64,000 nt of DNA, taken from the NCBI GenBank assembly GCA_026261815.1, contig JAMPIT010000059.1, forward strand, positions 18,648,001 to 18,712,000. The letters are read 5' to 3'. The notes below the pieces were generated by a model. It was not told the DNA's origin, made no database searches, and saw nothing but the letters and a program-made list of their open reading frames with translations. Numbering within the stretch: position 1 is the first letter of the stretch; every line of letters begins with the position of its first letter. Positions 60,901 through 64,000 of this stretch are shown here, piece by piece. A program made the translations under genes and the position numbers. The DNA is from Monarcha castaneiventris obscurior. Taxonomy: Eukaryota; Chordata; Aves; Passeriformes; Monarchidae.

Positions 60901-63289
60901 AAAAAAGTTATCTGCAGCTGCAGGCTGACAGACTGCGTAGACAGCCCTAGCTATCCTGGCATTTTAGTACAGTGCTGTGTGCTGACATGGTGGAAAAGAG
61001 AACAACTGATAAAACCCCCATAATATGAGCATTTTCACTACTTTAAATAGAGTAATTTAGCTCTCTATAATATAAACATATTTGCTATTTTAAATCTAGC
61101 AATTTAAATCTGTATACACTTCAGTACACTTGGTTTTATTGGAATTTGCTCTGTGAGCATTTATTACGCTCTGAGACCCCACAGCAACAAAAGCACTGAG
61201 GTAGAACATTATATTTTCCTTAAAGGAGGGACACTGAGAGATATCAGAAATCTTTTCATATTTAATGATGTTATATTGCAGCATATTTTATATTGAAATT
61301 AATTTTGAATTTTTAAAAAATCATTTTTGCCAGTAGATACAGGTTCTGAAAGTTATTTCCTCCCTCTGCCTCAGTCTTACAGATTGTAATTGGGAAAATA
61401 ATCACCTCAAACTTTCTCTCATTTATCAAGTGTCAAGGGCATTTTAGGTTGGTAAAGGCTTCACACAGTCCTCACCGAAATGATGACCGAGTCTCTAGGA
61501 AAGTCTGTTGGTTTTATTCTTATCACACCAAAGTTTGGCTCACAGCTGCCCTTCTGCCACCTTAAAAAATTCCTGTCTCTCATGGAAAATGGTCTCTCTG
61601 CCTGTCTGGGGTTTGGTGTGGTCGTCTGCTCTCCGAGAAAGATTCATTCCAGCTCCTCATAGTTGTGCTTACCCAGTGTGCAGCAGCAAGTACATGGTAA
61701 AGTCAGTCTTTCTACCTGCTTTCAGTCAAATATGACATGAATTTAAAATTAAGTCAATCAAATTATTATCTTGATCATAGGAAACAAGCCCATTGAACCT
61801 CCTAGGTGTACAGAGACCACCTGCCAGCTAATGGAAGTGGAGCCAGCAAAAAACAAAACAAAACAAAACAAAAGGTAATTTTTGGAAAGTTAATACCACT
61901 GTTTGAACAACAGTCACTCCCCAGCCATGTCTTAGCCATCCAATATTATTAGGCAACTTAATGAATTTCCTTTCAGAAAACTTCCGAACTTCATTTGGGA
62001 ATTTGACCTTAATGTTACAATGAGGTAACACAAAGAACAGCTCCTCATAACTGAAGTGCATTCCTAAAGTTTGCAATAATATAAAATAAGTCTCTGTATA
62101 TGCACTGTCATATGTTTGCTTTACATATCCCACAACAAATCAGTCTTTATATAGAATGTATTCAAAATATTCATTTTTGTCTTGGGCATCAAGCAATAGT
62201 TTCCTTATTATTCCTGGCAATCTGAATCCATGTCAGAGTACATCTGTTGGGGGCTTTATATTGTCCTCATCAAAAGACAAACCTCAGACGTTCAGTTTTT
62301 GCAAGCCATATTTCTTTCTGCTATTGGAGATCATAGTAACAAAATACTTTCATATAAGTAATTATTTTGAGCTTTCTGCAATGATAATTCACTGGAAAGA
62401 AAACCCATGTAATCAGTGTAATATTTAATAAAGTTATATCCTTGCTTACCGAAACATTCTAGTGACAGTTCATTCAGCTTCTATTCAAAAATTAGTGAAA
62501 TGAGGATGTGGCTTTCACCAGAGAATTCCCATTGGAAACCAGTCCCAAGGGTCTTAGAAAAGTAGTATGTATTAGCAGTGAATTTTTGTAAAAGACACTC
62601 GGGTATTCTAAGCTATACTTTAGACTAGTGTAAAATAAGAGAAGGCTCTTCTGTACTCCTTTGCCCTCCTTTCCTTAAGTTATCAAAGATTAAATGCAAT
62701 GCTTTCAGACAGAAAATGGGCTCACAAATTGCATTCATTCCCAGCTCTGACTTTTGTCTTCAAAACTTCGTTCTCTTGTGCTGGGTCTAGCTGTGTTTTG
62801 CCACATCCCTTTACTCTGGATGTGTACTTCAGCTCTCTAGCTCCTGCAGATGGTATAAGCCAGGCAGAATAATGTTGAAACTCACAATTCGCATGTGTTG
62901 GAAAACACTATTGTGTATTCCATAATTGAAACTATTACTGTGTCCTAAATATCCTGCAAACTTTTTGTACATTAACATTGTAGCCATTGTTAGCAATTTT
63001 CTGTAAAACATTATCCACAAAGGTTCAGAAAGTTTCATTAGGGTTGCTATAAAAGTCAGCTATACCATGTTTTATGTCTTCTCTTAAGCTGAAATATCTT
63101 GCACCTAATAGAAAGCACTTTGTAGACCACTTGCTAAATAAGTGCATGACAGACAAACAGTGTAGATGATTCATTTTTATATGGAGTCATAATATTTGAA
63201 GAGTTAGAAGCTAATACATCTTTAGCTAATGATTTTTCTTTTGTTTTCAGCACATGAAACAGTAGTTCATGACCATTTTTCTATTTCTG
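54971..63289. other. AT-rich gene-poor stretch
   Basis: No supportable gene. Low-complexity tracts: G/T-rich at about 55924-55972; C/A-rich at 60018-60097; CAAAA repeats at about 61846-61875. The segment at about 60440-60720 is compositionally balanced, with TAATTAG and TTTGCAAAT cores, and may be a conserved non-coding element. Confidence 0.5.
60018..60097 (-). repeat. C/A-rich low-complexity tract (G/T-rich on the minus strand)
   Basis: Runs of AACAAA, CAAAACAAAA and CCCAA units. This is the complement type of the G/T tract at 24791-24946. Confidence 0.85.
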
Positions 63290-63890
63290 TGCCCTAGTTT
63301 TGGCTGAGATAGAGTTAACTTTCTTCTTAGTAGCTGGTACAGTGCTATTTGTTGGATTTCATATGAGAATAATATTGATAGCACACTATATAATATTGGT
63401 GTTTTAATTGTTGTTAAGTAGTGCTTACTCTGAATCAAAGGGCTTTTCAGCTTCCCATGCTCTGACAGTGAAGAGTTGCACAAGAAGCTGGGAGGGAGCA
63501 CAGAAAGGACAGCTGATCCAAGCTGGTCAAGGGGTTAATCCATACCATAGAATTTCATGCCCAGTACCGAAGATCATCTGTGAGGGAAAGGTCACTGCTT
63601 GGGAATGGGCTGGGCATCAGTCAGTGGGTAGTGACCAATTGTATTGTGCATCACTTGTTTTCCTTGGCTTCTCATTCTGAGAGCTTGCAATGCAGTTAGA
63701 AGTAGTAATTGTAGTAGTAGTAGCTGTAGTAATAGTATATTTTAATTTATTTCAGTAATGAAACTGTTCTTATCTCAACCCATGAGTTTTACCCTTTCTC
63801 AATTCTCCCCCTCATTCCATGGGGTCAGGGTGCGGAGGTAGTGAGCAAGCATCCGTGTGGTGCTGCCTGGCCGGGGTTAAATCACAGCCA
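63290..63890 (+). mobile_element. LTR, same avian family as 14017 and 34642, plus orientation, probably a 5' LTR
   Basis: It opens TGCCCTAGTTTTGGCTGAGA and closes GGGGTTAAATCACAGCCA. It contains CTTTTCAGCTTCCCATGCTC, AGAAGCTGGGAGGGAGC, 'GGACAGCTGATCC', 'TGGGCTGGGCATCAGTCAG', 'ATTGTATTGTGCATCACTTG', a TAGTAG trinucleotide run (about 63700-63735) and CTGTTCTTATCTCAACCC with a 'CATGAGTTTTAC' block: the full module order of this family. Seven bases later comes a primer-site-like sequence, so this is likely the 5' LTR of an element whose body continues past the window edge. The open frames at 63247-63680 are incidental. Confidence 0.8.
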
Positions 63891-63897
63891 TCTTTCT

Positions 63898-63915
63898 TGG
63901 TGCCTAGTGGGGGGT
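63898..63915 (+). other. Possible degenerate primer-binding site
   Basis: TGGTGCCTAGTGGGGGGT, seven bases after the LTR end. The spacing and TGGTGC start are the same as at 53260. Too degenerate to name the tRNA. Confidence 0.4.
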
Positions 63916-64000
63916 GATACAGCAGAAGTTTTTGAGAAAAGGAAGAATAGCCCAAATCTTTCTGAAAGCTTCTTTTGCCATAAACCAAAGTAAGGTCGAG
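63916..64000 (+). other. Possible start of ERV internal region, cut by the window edge
   Basis: Purine-rich leader-like sequence after the LTR and primer-site-like motif. No coding motif is visible in the 85 bases available. Confidence 0.3.

Noticed and set aside
1..64000. CRISPR arrays, bacterial-type operons, rRNA and tRNA genes
   Set aside because: No regularly spaced repeats, no ribosome-binding-site/operon organisation and no cloverleaf I could support. The sequence is vertebrate nuclear DNA.

Overview
The window looks like avian nuclear DNA, most likely from a songbird. It carries CR1 LINE fragments with the typical avian 3' tails, several copies of LTR families common in birds, and class II (ERVK-like, alpha/betaretrovirus-like) endogenous retroviruses. 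I found no host protein-coding exon, rRNA or tRNA gene that I could support. Most of the window is AT-rich, gene-poor sequence (intergenic or deep intronic). Nearly all interpretable content is mobile-element derived. All calls were made by eye, without a database search.

Layout. (1) 1-2399: a plus-strand ERVK-like remnant. It has a pol frame that enters from the left edge and joins reverse transcriptase directly to the end of integrase, followed by an env-like frame that keeps only the N-terminal surface region. (2) 3742-3826: a CR1 3' end. (3) 14017-15438: a minus-strand LTR followed by a separate solo LTR (14820-15438) with a 6-bp target duplication. (4) 20975-22051: an ERVL-like LTR of about 1.1 kb. 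(5) 29675-30388: two CR1 fragments in opposite orientation. (6) 31242-32810: an LTR-like promoter/poly(A) block, then a minus-strand LTR fragment. (7) 34642-35185: a solo LTR. (8) 43202-46801: the highlight, a short, young, complete minus-strand provirus. (9) 51890-53252: a second copy of the ERVL-like LTR, interrupted by a nested 337-bp solo LTR. (10) 54395-54970: a minus-strand CR1 3' region. (11) 63290 to the right edge: a plus-strand LTR apparently followed by the start of an internal region.

The 43.2-46.8 kb provirus has two LTRs of 315 and 317 bp that I count as differing at three sites, a perfect 6-bp target duplication (ATTGTT), a tRNA-Lys-type primer-binding site and a polypurine tract. 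Inside there is no recognisable protease, reverse transcriptase, RNase H or integrase. It carries a matrix-like gag N-terminus with a proline/alanine-rich tail, then a 417-codon open stretch in the same frame that I cannot assign to any family, then a frameshifted env transmembrane tail. It is therefore a non-autonomous element that would need replication proteins from another provirus. The unassigned stretch is the best candidate here for something undescribed: a captured host sequence, a diverged gag/accessory region, or chance-open GC-rich sequence.
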